Shown here one piece after another: positions 51,263 to 60,840 of a stretch of 64,000 bases of DNA. How positions within the stretch are numbered: position 1 is the first letter of the stretch; the number at the start of each line of letters is the position of its first letter. A model generated the notes under the pieces. It searched no databases and was not told the origin of the DNA. It worked only from the letters and a program-made list of their open reading frames with translations. The position numbers and the translations under genes are program-made. Source of the DNA: Chloroflexota bacterium (GTDB lineage: Bacteria > Chloroflexota > Anaerolineae > Aggregatilineales > J027); contig JABFGB010000004.1 in the NCBI GenBank assembly GCA_013112715.1, positions 1 to 64,000 on the forward strand, given 5' to 3'.

Positions 51263-52471
51263 GTGCGCATCCTATTTTTAACTTCCCATTTCCCATATCC
51301 TCCTCACAGCGGTGGTGCTCTACGTGCTTTTGGGTTGATGCGTGGTGCAGCAGAGGCAGGTCATTCTTTACATCTGCTGTGTTTTGCTGCCAACCCACCG
51401 ACCAATACCCCACTGCATAAGTGGTGTACCGGAATTGCGATTGTTCCCCCACCCACTCGCCATATCAAAGACCGTCTGCGTGATTTGGCGCTGACCTCCC
51501 AACCGGATATGGGGCGACGTTTTTGGTCGGATGTGATGGTGGAGGAACTCCGCAAATTATTGGCAGAACAAACCTTCGATGTCGTTCACGCCGAAAGCCT
51601 CGAAATGGCGGCTTATCTGCCCCTGATTCATGAGTGGTATCCCAATCTACCGTTAATTTATGGCTCACTCAATGCCGAGGCCGATTTACAGCGCACCATG
51701 TTTAGTACAGATCGGCGCAACCCCCAGCGATTCATTGGGGCGGTTTATTCATGGGTGCAGTGGCGACGATTAACCCGTTTTGAAGGCCATATTTGTGATA
51801 TTGCCGCGCATGTTTTAGCCGTCAGTGCGCCAGATCGGGCGCTGCTGCAAAAATGGTCTTCAACCCCGGTGACGGTGGTCGAAAATGGGATTGATACCGC
51901 GCCGTATGTGCAGTTACCGCGTAATCAAGATTTGGGCGAACAGGCTATCGTGTTTACGGGCACAATGGATTATCGTCCTAATGTAGACGCGGTGATGTGG
52001 TTTGCGGAGGCCATCCTCCCAGCGATTGTGGCCCAATTTCCCGACGTGCGTTTTTATGTGGTCGGTCAGCGCCCCCATGCTCGCCTTGATCCTCTGCGCG
52101 ATAATCCGCATATTGTGATTACCGGCGCCGTGCCGGAGATCGCGCCCTATCTACAGGGAGCGCAGGTCTATATCGCGCCCCTACGCATGGGCAGCGGCAC
52201 ACGTTTCAAATTATTGGAGGCGATGGCGGCAGGTTGTGGAGTCGTCTCGACGGATATTGGCGCACAGGGCTTGGGTGTACAATCAGGTCATGAGATGTTG
52301 ATTGCCGATACACCCGCCGATTTTGCGAGATGTGTAAATAACTTACTAGCCGATGAATCCCGGCGTAAGGAAATGGGCGCGGCTGCCCGTCAATTTGTGC
52401 AGACCCATTTTGATTGGTCGGTGATTGTGCCACGTCTGTTGGGTGTTTACAATCAATTAGACCGACACTAA
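51263..52471 (+). CDS. Glycosyltransferase family 4-like
   Basis: 402 residues with GTG start. N-terminal ILFLTSHFPYPPHSGGALRA and C-terminal VENGIDTAPY, FTGTMDYRPNVDAVMWF, VGQRPHARL and IAPLRMGSGTRFKLLEAM, typical of GT4 enzymes of exopolysaccharide synthesis. It is nine bases after the response regulator, so one operon. It is related in layout to the enzyme at 38471. Confidence 0.88.
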   Translation: MRILFLTSHFPYPPHSGGALRAFGLMRGAAEAGHSLHLLCFAANPPTNTPLHKWCTGIAIVPPPTRHIKDRLRDLALTSQPDMGRRFWSDVMVEELRKLLAEQTFDVVHAESLEMAAYLPLIHEWYPNLPLIYGSLNAEADLQRTMFSTDRRNPQRFIGAVYSWVQWRRLTRFEGHICDIAAHVLAVSAPDRALLQKWSSTPVTVVENGIDTAPYVQLPRNQDLGEQAIVFTGTMDYRPNVDAVMWFAEAILPAIVAQFPDVRFYVVGQRPHARLDPLRDNPHIVITGAVPEIAPYLQGAQVYIAPLRMGSGTRFKLLEAMAAGCGVVSTDIGAQGLGVQSGHEMLIADTPADFARCVNNLLADESRRKEMGAAARQFVQTHFDWSVIVPRLLGVYNQLDRH

Positions 52472-52483
52472 CGAAATGCCAAC

Positions 52484-52511
52484 TTGTTCTTGCCTATACC
52501 TGTTATATAAT
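52484..52511 (+). promoter_or_regulatory. Promoter of DNA methyltransferase
   Basis: TTGTTC, 16 bases, TATAAT. Perfect -10; start near 52518, so translation begins at ATG 52546 or 52549. Confidence 0.65.
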
Positions 52512-52545
52512 TTTTCTTATAGCACTCCTGTTCGCTGAATGGCTC

Positions 52546-53496
52546 ATGATGCACCTAACGGCAAACAAAATTTTATTAGGCGACTGCCTTGAGAGTTTAG
52601 CCACCATTCCAGATAACACTATTGATGTTTGTTTTGCCGACCCACCTTTTAATCTTGATAAAAAATATGGGTCAAGTAAAGACAGCCTCCCATTGGATGA
52701 TTATGTGGAATGGTGCGAAAAATGGTTGTTGGAATTAGTACGTGTCACCAAGCCCACCGGCTCAATTTTGGTGCATAACATCCCCAAATGGCTGACCTAT
52801 TATGCCACCATCCTCAACAAACATGCTCATTTTAGGCATTGGATTGCGTGGGATGCGATGAGTGCGCCATTAGGTAAAACATTGCTACCTGCCCACTATG
52901 GGATTTTGTTCTGTAGCAAAGAACCAAAAGGTACCAAATTCTATGAAATTCGTGCCCCGCACAAAAAATGCCGAGTGTGTGATGCCTATTTGAAAGACTA
53001 TGGTGGCAAAAAAGACCAGATGCACCCCTTTGGCTTTTTGGTCAGTGATGTTTGGACGGATATTCATCGCATTCGCCACGCCAGCCGCCGCGATGAACAC
53101 CCCTGCCAGTTGCCCATTCATCTGCTAGAGCGATTGGTTTTGATGACAACAGATGTTGGGGATGTAGTATTAGACCCATTTTTAGGTACGGGCACGACGG
53201 CGATTGCGGCTAAAAAACTGCAACGCAATTATGTCGGCATTGAACTGGACACGTTTTATTATGGAGTAGCTCAGAAGAAACTGGATGAAATCAAAGAACC
53301 GACGCTCTATCAAGGTTATCCGGTTTCGATGTTTCTAGGCAAAATCCAGAGTATCCGGGATTGTGATGCCGCCGAATTATTCCCCAAGCAGTTAACTTCG
53401 ACTGAGAAGAAACGCAAAAAGTCGGCTGCAAACGGCGATAATGGACACGAATCTACCGAAACCGAACCAGTTGTTCAATTAACATGGCCCTTCTAA
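52546..53496 (+). CDS. Solitary DNA methyltransferase, probable N6-adenine, beta class
   Basis: 316 residues. Motif IV is CFADPPFNL, near the N-terminus, and the SAM motif I is VVLDPFLGTGTTA near the C-terminus, the beta-class order. DPPF points to adenine N6 rather than cytosine. The target-recognition region between them has CRVC, DVWTDIHRIRH and HPCQLPIHLLERL. The end is a Lys/Glu-rich tail. No restriction enzyme gene is adjacent, so it may act in regulation or replication control. Confidence 0.88.
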   Translation: MMHLTANKILLGDCLESLATIPDNTIDVCFADPPFNLDKKYGSSKDSLPLDDYVEWCEKWLLELVRVTKPTGSILVHNIPKWLTYYATILNKHAHFRHWIAWDAMSAPLGKTLLPAHYGILFCSKEPKGTKFYEIRAPHKKCRVCDAYLKDYGGKKDQMHPFGFLVSDVWTDIHRIRHASRRDEHPCQLPIHLLERLVLMTTDVGDVVLDPFLGTGTTAIAAKKLQRNYVGIELDTFYYGVAQKKLDEIKEPTLYQGYPVSMFLGKIQSIRDCDAAELFPKQLTSTEKKRKKSAANGDNGHESTETEPVVQLTWPF

Positions 53497-53502
53497 CCGA
53501 CT

Positions 53503-54282
53503 ATGATTGAAGCCCAACAACTTGCCAAACAGTTCAAAAAATTTCAAGCCGTCAAAAATGTCACCTTCCAAGCGCATGAGGGTGAGGTTTTTGGTTTATT
53601 AGGGCCAAACGGGGCAGGTAAAACCACCACCCTGCGGATGCTCTCCACCGTCGTTGAACCGAGTGATGGTACGGCGGTGATTGACGGCTTCGACATCCGC
53701 CACCAAAAAGACAAGGTGCGCTCACGATTGGGGATATTGGTTGAAAGTGCTGGCCTCTATGCCCATTCCACCACCCGTGAACATTTACGCTATATCGGCA
53801 ATCTACATGGGCTTGATGGGGCGGGGTTGGAAAGCCATATTGATTATCTCATTGGGGCGCTGGAAATGCGGGATTTTGCGGATCGGCGAGCCAAAGGATT
53901 TTCACGGGGCATGGTGCGAAAAGTTGTCATGGGCATGGCGCTGATTCACAATCCCCCCAATGTCATTTTGGATGAGCCGACACAGGGCCTAGATGTGGTG
54001 AGCACGCGGGCAGTACGTGAGATTATTCTAAAATTTAAGTCCGAGGGGCGCTGTGTCATCCTTAGCACCCATCATATGGATGAAGTTGAACGCCTGTGTG
54101 ATCGGGTAGCCATTATCCATCGAGGCGAGATTTTAGAATCGGGCACCCCTGCCGAATTAACCGAAAAATATCAGGCCGCTGATTTGGAAACTGCCTTTGT
54201 CCAGATTGTGGGTGCCGAAGCCCTGCTCCAAGAAGCCGAACGGGAAGCCACCGATAAAAAGAGAAAGCACAAGTCGGAATAG
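53503..54282 (+). CDS. natA: ABC exporter ATPase, NatA-like
   Basis: 259 residues. Walker A GLLGPNGAGKTTTL, signature FSRGMVRK in place of LSGGQ, Walker B NVILDEPTQGLD and switch His in ILSTHHMDE. This is the NatA/DRR-type subgroup. The permease follows after two bases. NatAB exports sodium; drug export is an alternative. Confidence 0.88.
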   Translation: MIEAQQLAKQFKKFQAVKNVTFQAHEGEVFGLLGPNGAGKTTTLRMLSTVVEPSDGTAVIDGFDIRHQKDKVRSRLGILVESAGLYAHSTTREHLRYIGNLHGLDGAGLESHIDYLIGALEMRDFADRRAKGFSRGMVRKVVMGMALIHNPPNVILDEPTQGLDVVSTRAVREIILKFKSEGRCVILSTHHMDEVERLCDRVAIIHRGEILESGTPAELTEKYQAADLETAFVQIVGAEALLQEAEREATDKKRKHKSE

Positions 54283-54284
54283 TT

Positions 54285-55529
54285 ATGAGACTGCGTACCG
54301 TCTACCGCATTGTATTTCGCAAGGAATTTCGAGAACTGCTTCGTGACCGCCGTTCGCTGTTCTGGCTGTTTGCGCCGCCGATTGTCCTGCCCAGTTTGGC
54401 AATTTGCGCGGGATTGTTCATCGGGACGCAGGTCATTCGTATCGCCAATGAGGGCTTTCCCATCTTCATTGAAAACAGCGACCAAGCACCCGAACTGGTC
54501 GAGCGCTTGAAAAAAGAAGACGCCATCAAGGTATTGGACGAAAATTCTGCCGATGAAGCCATCGTCATTGTAGCCTTACCCGCAGATTTTAAGTCCCAAT
54601 TGGACGGCAACGGCACAGCCAATTTGGAGGTTATCACCAAAGACAATTCGATCATCACTTTTTTTGGGCGTTCAGCGGTGCGGGGGGTAATTGAGGACTA
54701 CAGTGATGATTTGCTGGATGAACGACTAGCCTCGCAGGGACTAGACCGTGATTGGCTAGAACCCATCCAAATTGGGGAAGCCACCCAAAGAACGGAAGCC
54801 TCCGTCGGCACATCCGCTGATGAAGATGGGAACAGCATTTTTGGCACGATTTTTCTCCCACTAGCGGTGACTTCATGGCTGCTTGGCGGTGGTATGGGCT
54901 TGATTTTGGATACTACCGTCGGTGAAAAAGAACGCCAAACCGTCGAAAATCTTTTGGTGACACCTGCCAGCCGTGTTGGGATTGTCATGGGCAAAATGAC
55001 AGTGGTATTTATTGCGTCAATGGCGGTTATGAGCATGTGGCTAACCGAGGGCTTATTGTTAAGCGCCTTTAGTGATGCCAGTCCGCAATTTTCCAATGCT
55101 GACAGTCTGACAACCGGGGAGGCCATCAAAATCTTGGCGGAAAGTGGCAGTGGGGCACTGGGCCTATTAGCAGCATTGGTTGTTATGATTATCCCCTTCA
55201 CGGTCATGCTCAATGGACTGGTGATGGCGTGGTGTGCCTATGCCGCCAATTACCGCGAGGCCAATTTGTTTATGGCGCTGGTGCAGCTTGGCCTACCCGC
55301 GACGGTGTTGCTGACGATTTTTAGTATGCCTGCCAACGTCGCCGATGTAGTTTATGCCATCCCACTGTTTGGCACGATTGTAGCGATTCGGGACTTGTTT
55401 AGTGAATCACTTTCCACAGGTGGCCTCGTCGTTAATTTCATTAGTGGTCTGATTTATGCGGCGGGGGGAATTGGGGTAGCGGCGTGGATGTTTGGGCGTG
55501 AATGGTCACTGACACGCGGCCTGCAATAA
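54285..55529 (+). CDS. natB: ABC exporter permease, NatB-like
   Basis: 414 residues. An N-terminal helix and a large extracytoplasmic domain (residues about 50-190) precede five or six helices in the C-terminal half (FLPLAVTSWLLGGGMGLILD, KMTVVFIASMAVMSMW). VGEKERQTVENLLVTPASR is the ABC2 membrane 3 family signature. Partner of the ATPase upstream. A terminator follows. Confidence 0.85.
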   Translation: MRLRTVYRIVFRKEFRELLRDRRSLFWLFAPPIVLPSLAICAGLFIGTQVIRIANEGFPIFIENSDQAPELVERLKKEDAIKVLDENSADEAIVIVALPADFKSQLDGNGTANLEVITKDNSIITFFGRSAVRGVIEDYSDDLLDERLASQGLDRDWLEPIQIGEATQRTEASVGTSADEDGNSIFGTIFLPLAVTSWLLGGGMGLILDTTVGEKERQTVENLLVTPASRVGIVMGKMTVVFIASMAVMSMWLTEGLLLSAFSDASPQFSNADSLTTGEAIKILAESGSGALGLLAALVVMIIPFTVMLNGLVMAWCAYAANYREANLFMALVQLGLPATVLLTIFSMPANVADVVYAIPLFGTIVAIRDLFSESLSTGGLVVNFISGLIYAAGGIGVAAWMFGREWSLTRGLQ

Positions 55530-55556
55530 AACCGACCTATCCATTTTAGTACCTTT

Positions 55557-55596
55557 AACGGTCTGAAGTCGTTATATTTCAGGCCGTTTTCATTTC
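55557..55596 (+). terminator. Terminator of NatAB-like operon
   Basis: AACGGTCTGAA / TTCAGGCCGTT, 11 pairs with one G-U, ten-base loop, then TTCATTTC. Confidence 0.78.
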
Positions 55597-55611
55597 AATT
55601 TTGCGAGGTCG

Positions 55612-56280
55612 GTGAATATGAATGCGTACCCCACAGATACCGAATCGGATGTCAAAGAGACGGGTCGAGTAGAAGCCTTCAGCGATGGTGTGATTGCCAT
55701 TGCCATTACCCTGCTGGTACTGGAAATTCGTGTGCCGCATTTGGAAGAAGGGCAGCGATTAGCCGATGGGCTGTGGGATATTTGGCCTGCCTATCTCGCC
55801 TATATCATCAGTTTTTTTACGATTGGCATTATGTGGATTAATCATCATCGGCTGTTTCATTTGATTAAGCGGGTAGATGACGTCTTTTTGGGGCTGAATA
55901 CTCTGCTACTCATGATGATTACCTTTGTTAACTTCCCCACCTCATTGTTAGCCGATCATCTGGACAACCCGGATGAACGCCGGACAGCCGCTTTGGTCTA
56001 TAGTGGTACATTTGTCGTGACAGCGATTGCATTTAATGGTCTTTGGCGCTATGCCTCCCACCACAACCGGCTGATTGATCGCAAAACGGATTTGACACAG
56101 GTCAATGCCATTACCCAACAATACAATTATGGGCCATTAATGTATCTAGCTGCGTTTCTCGCCGCATTTATCAGTGTGCCATTAAGCCTTGCCATCAATT
56201 TTGGGCTGGCACTCTTTTTTGCTTTGCCGGGCCGGGCCAAAAAAGGAGGAGAGACCCTAAACAAAAAGGGCGACTCGTGA
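55612..56280 (+). CDS. TMEM175 family potassium channel-like protein
   Basis: 222 residues with six hydrophobic helices. The family signature RVEAFSDGVIAIAITLLVLEI is on the first helix, where it lines the pore, and IMWINHHRLF follows. Bacterial members are K+ channels built as tetramers of six-helix chains. GAGG precedes the ATG. The stop codon lies in the following terminator. Confidence 0.9.
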   Translation: MNMNAYPTDTESDVKETGRVEAFSDGVIAIAITLLVLEIRVPHLEEGQRLADGLWDIWPAYLAYIISFFTIGIMWINHHRLFHLIKRVDDVFLGLNTLLLMMITFVNFPTSLLADHLDNPDERRTAALVYSGTFVVTAIAFNGLWRYASHHNRLIDRKTDLTQVNAITQQYNYGPLMYLAAFLAAFISVPLSLAINFGLALFFALPGRAKKGGETLNKKGDS

Positions 56281-56298
56281 TGAATCGCCCTGTATTTT
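56267..56298. terminator. Bidirectional terminator
   Basis: AGGGCGA / TCGCCCT, seven pairs with an 11-base loop. GTATTTTAG follows on plus and TTTTTG on minus, so it ends both the TMEM175 gene and the substrate-binding protein gene. Confidence 0.8.
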
Positions 56299-56315
56299 AG
56301 AAGTTAAACATTAGA

Positions 56316-58079
56316 TTACGAGCCTTGCGCGGCTAGTTTCGCGGCCATATCAATATTACGCGAATCCCAATGGCTGCCACCTGACAACCCATCGGTGTCG
56401 AATGGGCCAGTGTACCACGGTTGGTACATCACATAAGCTCCGGGAGTATATAAGGGGATGAATGGGAACTCACCCTCTTCCCCGAAGAACATATCTTCAA
56501 TTTCAGCATACAACTGGGTGCGGATTTGGGGATCTGTTTCCGCTGCGGCTTCGTCAATGAGATCATCTACTTCACTGCATGGACGGAGGAAACGATTTGC
56601 TACATTACAACTTAAAACGTCGCCGACAAAATTGTGTGAATCGAGATAATCCGCATACCAGTTGCTGAACCACATATTGGGGCGGTCAGAAGAAGGACTT
56701 TGTGGGCTGGTTAATTCTTGCTGTACCGAAAATTCGACCTGCTCGGCGGTGAACACGCCGGGGTCGCAGCCGAGATGTTCTTCAACGGCGGCCAACAAAA
56801 ATTCAACGGCAGCGGCGCGACGGGCGGTGGACAAAATCCGAATATTGGGGAAGCCCTCGCAATCAGGATAGCCTGCCTCGGCGAATTCGGCTTGAGCATA
56901 TGCTACATCAAAGCCTATGCCAACTTCATTGATGGGTGGAGCACCAAACATCGAGGGTGGTGTAAAGTGGATCATTGGCACACCCTGACCAGCCGCCACT
57001 TCTTCAACCATTTTCACGCGGTCAATCGAGGCACTAAACGCACGGCGAGCATGAACGTTGTCGAAGGGGGCTTTGCCGTAGTCAAAGGCGAAATAATTGG
57101 TCGCCAAGTCAAAGAACTGCTTAACTTGTTGTGATCGTTCTGGGTCAGTCAGCACACTTTCCAGTTCAGCATCAGGAATACCCGCCGTGTCCAATTGACC
57201 GGACAGGTAGAGCGCATACGTTGTGCCTTCGTCTTCAATGAAGGTGGCGCGTACCATCTCGATATTGCCACCATCGCCCAAATCAGCGGGGAGGGCATCA
57301 TTGCGAACAAAGGTCCGCTGGACGCCCGTAACGACTTCTTTCACAAAATAAGGGCCGTTGGTCACAATGTTGCCGGGGTCAGTCCAATCGTCGCCAAATT
57401 CCTCGATTGTTTCTTGGGGCAGAGGACGAATCATCCACATGGGGGTCATCGAGAAGAAATAACCCGCCGCAAATTGCAATTCAATGACGACGGTAGAGTC
57501 ATCGGGTGCGGAGACTTTGGTGGTATCCCCATAGACCTGATCGTCGGTCATGGCATCGCTGCTGGTCTGGTTAATCAAGTCGCACCCCGCGATGACGGTT
57601 GAGGCGATGCTGCCATAATAGCTGGCAATACGTGGGTCACAGGCGCGTTTGATGGCATATACAAAGTCGCCTGCCACGACAGGACGCACCACTTCAGCGG
57701 TGTCGCTGGTGGGGTCATAGCGCATCCAATTGACATCATTGCGCAGGGTAAATGTCCATGTGAGGCCGTCTTCGCTAATCGTCCAAGAGGTGGCTAGTTC
57801 CGGCACGACTTCATTTGTGAAGGCATCGAGATCGGTCAAGCCCAGAAACAGATTTTCATAGACTTCAATCGAGACCACATCAGTGCCGAGTTGGGGGTCA
57901 AGCGAGCTAATTTCGGTAGTGGTTGCGGTGTCGAGCGTAACAGGGGTATCTTGACGATAGAGGGCCACGATAGTGAATTCAGTATCACTTGCCGCTGCAA
58001 AACCACTAGGGAGAATAGATACGATGAGCGCCAACAACAGGGTCAGCGCAGGCAGATAACCAAAAGTTCTCTTACGCAT
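56316..58079 (-). CDS. Peptide/oligopeptide ABC transporter substrate-binding protein
   Basis: 587 residues from ATG 58079, with AGGAG seven bases upstream. Signal peptide of about 32 residues. SBP family 5 marks: SLDPQLGTDVVSIEVYENLF, LATSWTISEDGLTWTFTLR and VVRPVVAGDFVYAIKRACD. It should bind peptides outside the cell for an Opp/Dpp permease not seen here. Its neighbours process murein peptides, so those are a possible ligand. Confidence 0.9.
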   Translation of the reverse strand: MRKRTFGYLPALTLLLALIVSILPSGFAAASDTEFTIVALYRQDTPVTLDTATTTEISSLDPQLGTDVVSIEVYENLFLGLTDLDAFTNEVVPELATSWTISEDGLTWTFTLRNDVNWMRYDPTSDTAEVVRPVVAGDFVYAIKRACDPRIASYYGSIASTVIAGCDLINQTSSDAMTDDQVYGDTTKVSAPDDSTVVIELQFAAGYFFSMTPMWMIRPLPQETIEEFGDDWTDPGNIVTNGPYFVKEVVTGVQRTFVRNDALPADLGDGGNIEMVRATFIEDEGTTYALYLSGQLDTAGIPDAELESVLTDPERSQQVKQFFDLATNYFAFDYGKAPFDNVHARRAFSASIDRVKMVEEVAAGQGVPMIHFTPPSMFGAPPINEVGIGFDVAYAQAEFAEAGYPDCEGFPNIRILSTARRAAAVEFLLAAVEEHLGCDPGVFTAEQVEFSVQQELTSPQSPSSDRPNMWFSNWYADYLDSHNFVGDVLSCNVANRFLRPCSEVDDLIDEAAAETDPQIRTQLYAEIEDMFFGEEGEFPFIPLYTPGAYVMYQPWYTGPFDTDGLSGGSHWDSRNIDMAAKLAAQGS

Positions 58080-58175
58080 CAAAAACACTCCTATGGGTAC
58101 TTTTAAATAAATTATGGAGAGGGGACTCCCAAAGTTGAACGTTTCACCGGATTTTATTTTTTATGAGGATTCCTG

Positions 58176-59426
58176 TCAAATTTTGTAGTAAGCGTTTTCA
58201 GATAGTTCCTGTCGCAATAGATCGTCCCATGTTTCGCGCCGCCGTACCACCCGCCATTGACCGCCTTCTACCAAAATTTCCGCCGGACGGGTTCGCATAT
58301 TGTAATTGGATGCCATGACCATGCCATAGGCCCCGGCGACCATTACCGCTAGTAAATCACCTGTCTGCAAAGTTGGCAGCATAGCGCCACGATTCAGCAC
58401 ATCGGTAGATTCACAGACTGGCCCCACGACAATCATTTCTTGCACGACAGGGGCATTTTTCAGCGGCAAAATTGGGTGGACGGCTTCATAGAGGGCGGGG
58501 CGAATCAGTTCGGTCATGCTGCCATCGGTAATAGCGAAATGCTGACCTGCTTGATCTTTGAGATATAGCACCGAAACCAACAGCACTCCGGCGTCGGCGA
58601 CGATCGAGCGTCCCGGCTCCATCATGACTTGCCACCCTTTCAAAACGGGCGCAAGTGCGTCGGCAAAATGTTCAGGTTGGGGGTATTCGTCACTTTCCAC
58701 ATAACGCACCGGGAAACCGCCGCCGATATTGAGGGTACGTAGATCAGGATAGGGAGCGGCGAGTTGTTGGGCGCGGCGCACGGCCTCAACGGTCTCGTCT
58801 ACGTCCCCCAATTGGCTGCCGATATGCACATGCAGGCCGTGAATACGGAGATGAGGTGTTTCATCGCGGTGGGCCAAAATATGGGCAATCGTGTCAGCGC
58901 TCATGCCAAATTTTGCCCCAAAATGCCCGGTGGCAATGTGGTGGTGAGTTTTGGCTTGCACATCGGGATTGAGGCGCAGGGCCACCGACGGATATTTTTT
59001 TAACTCCCCCGCTAATTGATTGAGCAATTGTAGTTCGCCATGACTCTCGACATTAAACCAGCCGACCCCAACTTGCAGCGCATAGGTCAATTCTTCACGG
59101 GTTTTGCCGACCCCCGCAAACACGATATGCGATGGGTCAACCCCGGCTTGTTGGGCACGATAGATTTCGCCGGCGCTGACAGCATCCATGCCCAAACCGA
59201 GACCTGCCAGTAAACGAATAATCGCAAGATTATTGTTGGCTTTTAGGCTGTAGTGCAAGGTCGCGCTGAGAGGGGCGAAGGCTTGTTGCAGACGTTGGGC
59301 GTTTTGCATCAGGCGGTTGGCGCTGTAGACATACGTCGGGGTGCCCTGTGCTGCTGCAACCTCACGGAGGGGCACACCATCGCAGGTTAATTCGCCGTTC
59401 TGATAACGAAAAGAGTCATTCAACAA
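58176..59426 (-). CDS. lysA: Diaminopimelate decarboxylase
   Basis: 416 residues, TTG start overlapping the end of the epimerase gene by 11 bases. Fold type III PLP enzyme: PLP lysine in LHYSLKANNN, HVHIGSQLGD, LNIGGGFPV, VMMEPGRSIVA and GPVCESTDVL. It converts meso-diaminopimelate to lysine. Coupled to a dipeptide epimerase, it may also use diaminopimelate freed from murein peptides. Confidence 0.93.
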   Translation of the reverse strand: MLNDSFRYQNGELTCDGVPLREVAAAQGTPTYVYSANRLMQNAQRLQQAFAPLSATLHYSLKANNNLAIIRLLAGLGLGMDAVSAGEIYRAQQAGVDPSHIVFAGVGKTREELTYALQVGVGWFNVESHGELQLLNQLAGELKKYPSVALRLNPDVQAKTHHHIATGHFGAKFGMSADTIAHILAHRDETPHLRIHGLHVHIGSQLGDVDETVEAVRRAQQLAAPYPDLRTLNIGGGFPVRYVESDEYPQPEHFADALAPVLKGWQVMMEPGRSIVADAGVLLVSVLYLKDQAGQHFAITDGSMTELIRPALYEAVHPILPLKNAPVVQEMIVVGPVCESTDVLNRGAMLPTLQTGDLLAVMVAGAYGMVMASNYNMRTRPAEILVEGGQWRVVRRRETWDDLLRQELSENAYYKI

Positions 59427-60456
59427 GGCGTTCTACTCCTAGACCGGGGAGGTCGGGAAGGGTCAACTTGCCGTGAATATTACATGCTCCCCGATACGGG
59501 TCATTGGTAATTAATAAGTTACCATCCAGATCGGCATAATCGGCCAGAGGAGTCAGGGCCGCCGCCGCTGAAATCGCCACCGAGCTTTCGACCATGCAAC
59601 CAATCATGATTCGCAGCCCCAACGCACGCGCCAACATAATCATTTGTCGGGCGGGCCGCAAACCACCGCATTTCGCCAATTTGATATTGATGCCGTCCGC
59701 TAATCCTGCTAAGGGGAGAATGCTTTCGACCCCTTGTACTGATTCGTCGGCAATCAAAGGGGGCATATCGGCTGGAAGTTGGTGACGCAGGGTACGCCAG
59801 CCCTCAAAATCGGCTTTGGCGACGGGCTGCTCCACAAACATTACACCCATTTCGGCAAGGTGGGGAATGATGGTGAGCGCGTCTTGGGCCGACCATCCGC
59901 CATTGGCATCCACACAAATTTGGGCCGATAGTGTGGTCATCGCCATCTGGGTGAATTGCAAATCACTATCAATGCTGCCACTGCCCAATTTCAATTTGAC
60001 CACCGGATAATCACAGGCGGTTTCGAGCAGTTTACGATAGGCGGGTTCATCATCGGCAAGGGCAACCGTGTAGGAACTCGTGGCGCAGCGATCAGGATTC
60101 AACCCCCACAGCCGATAGAGGGGCTGACCGAGTTTCTTGGCCCACAGGTCATGCAGGGCCATGTCAACGGCTGCACGCGCTGCTGAGGATGCCGTTGCGG
60201 GTAATTGGTCAAAGGCATCCTCCAATAAGTACAAGTCTTCACCAATGGCATTTGGAAGAGCAGGGTCTTCAAAATAGGCACAGACCCGCTCGGGGGTTTC
60301 GCCATAATAGGGTACAACAGCGGCCTCACCAACCCCTGTCAATTCTCCATCATGGAGATGCACCAGCACATTTTGGCGAGAAGTGGTTGCCCCATACGAA
60401 ATTTTGAAGGGATTTTCCAGTTGCAGGGATAATTGTTCGCTGTGGATGCGCATCAT
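59416..60456 (-). CDS. Dipeptide epimerase (L-Ala-D/L-Glu type), enolase superfamily
   Basis: 346 residues. Catalytic lysines in VVKLKLGSG, metal ligands in CVDANGGW, FVEQPV and IADESV, second-face Lys in NIKLAKCGG, and DLDGNLL near the end. These fit L-Ala-D/L-Glu epimerases of murein peptide recycling, though substrate specificity in this family varies. It is tightly coupled to lysA downstream and the glyoxalase-like gene upstream. Confidence 0.87.
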   Translation of the reverse strand: MMRIHSEQLSLQLENPFKISYGATTSRQNVLVHLHDGELTGVGEAAVVPYYGETPERVCAYFEDPALPNAIGEDLYLLEDAFDQLPATASSAARAAVDMALHDLWAKKLGQPLYRLWGLNPDRCATSSYTVALADDEPAYRKLLETACDYPVVKLKLGSGSIDSDLQFTQMAMTTLSAQICVDANGGWSAQDALTIIPHLAEMGVMFVEQPVAKADFEGWRTLRHQLPADMPPLIADESVQGVESILPLAGLADGINIKLAKCGGLRPARQMIMLARALGLRIMIGCMVESSVAISAAAALTPLADYADLDGNLLITNDPYRGACNIHGKLTLPDLPGLGVERLVE

Positions 60457-60813
60457 TTAATCTTCAGGCCCTTCAAAAATGACAATATATCCACTAGGGG
60501 ATTTAATTTTGACCGTCCACTCGCCCCATGCCTGCGCGGTAGGCTCTTCGACGATTTCCAAATAAGCGTTCTTGCCGATCTCATAAACCTCTCGTACACT
60601 CGTCGTGCCGATTTGCCAGATCATGGGGACGTTTTCGTTCATCTGAAAGGTGGGTTTATCCAATAGGCCAAATTGGACACACTCGGCGAATGAGATGGCG
60701 ACAAAATCATCCGACTCATACGATACCTCAAACCCCAATTTAAGATAGAATTCTTTTTCGGCTGCCAAATTACTCACAAATAGAAGCGGTTGCAAGCGAG
60801 TATATATGTTCAT
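60457..60813 (-). CDS. VOC (glyoxalase/bleomycin-resistance) superfamily protein
   Basis: 118 residues, one VOC module of two beta-alpha-beta-beta-beta units. LQPLLFVSNLAAEKEFYLKL and SPSGYIVIFEG are typical. The function in this operon is unknown. Its stop directly precedes the epimerase start codon. Confidence 0.8.
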   Translation of the reverse strand: MNIYTRLQPLLFVSNLAAEKEFYLKLGFEVSYESDDFVAISFAECVQFGLLDKPTFQMNENVPMIWQIGTTSVREVYEIGKNAYLEIVEEPTAQAWGEWTVKIKSPSGYIVIFEGPED

Positions 60814-60840
60814 AATTGATGTTTTCGCCTCAACAATCTA

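Noticed and set aside
52546-53496. Restriction-modification system
   Set aside because: No nuclease gene is adjacent; the next genes form a NatAB-like exporter.
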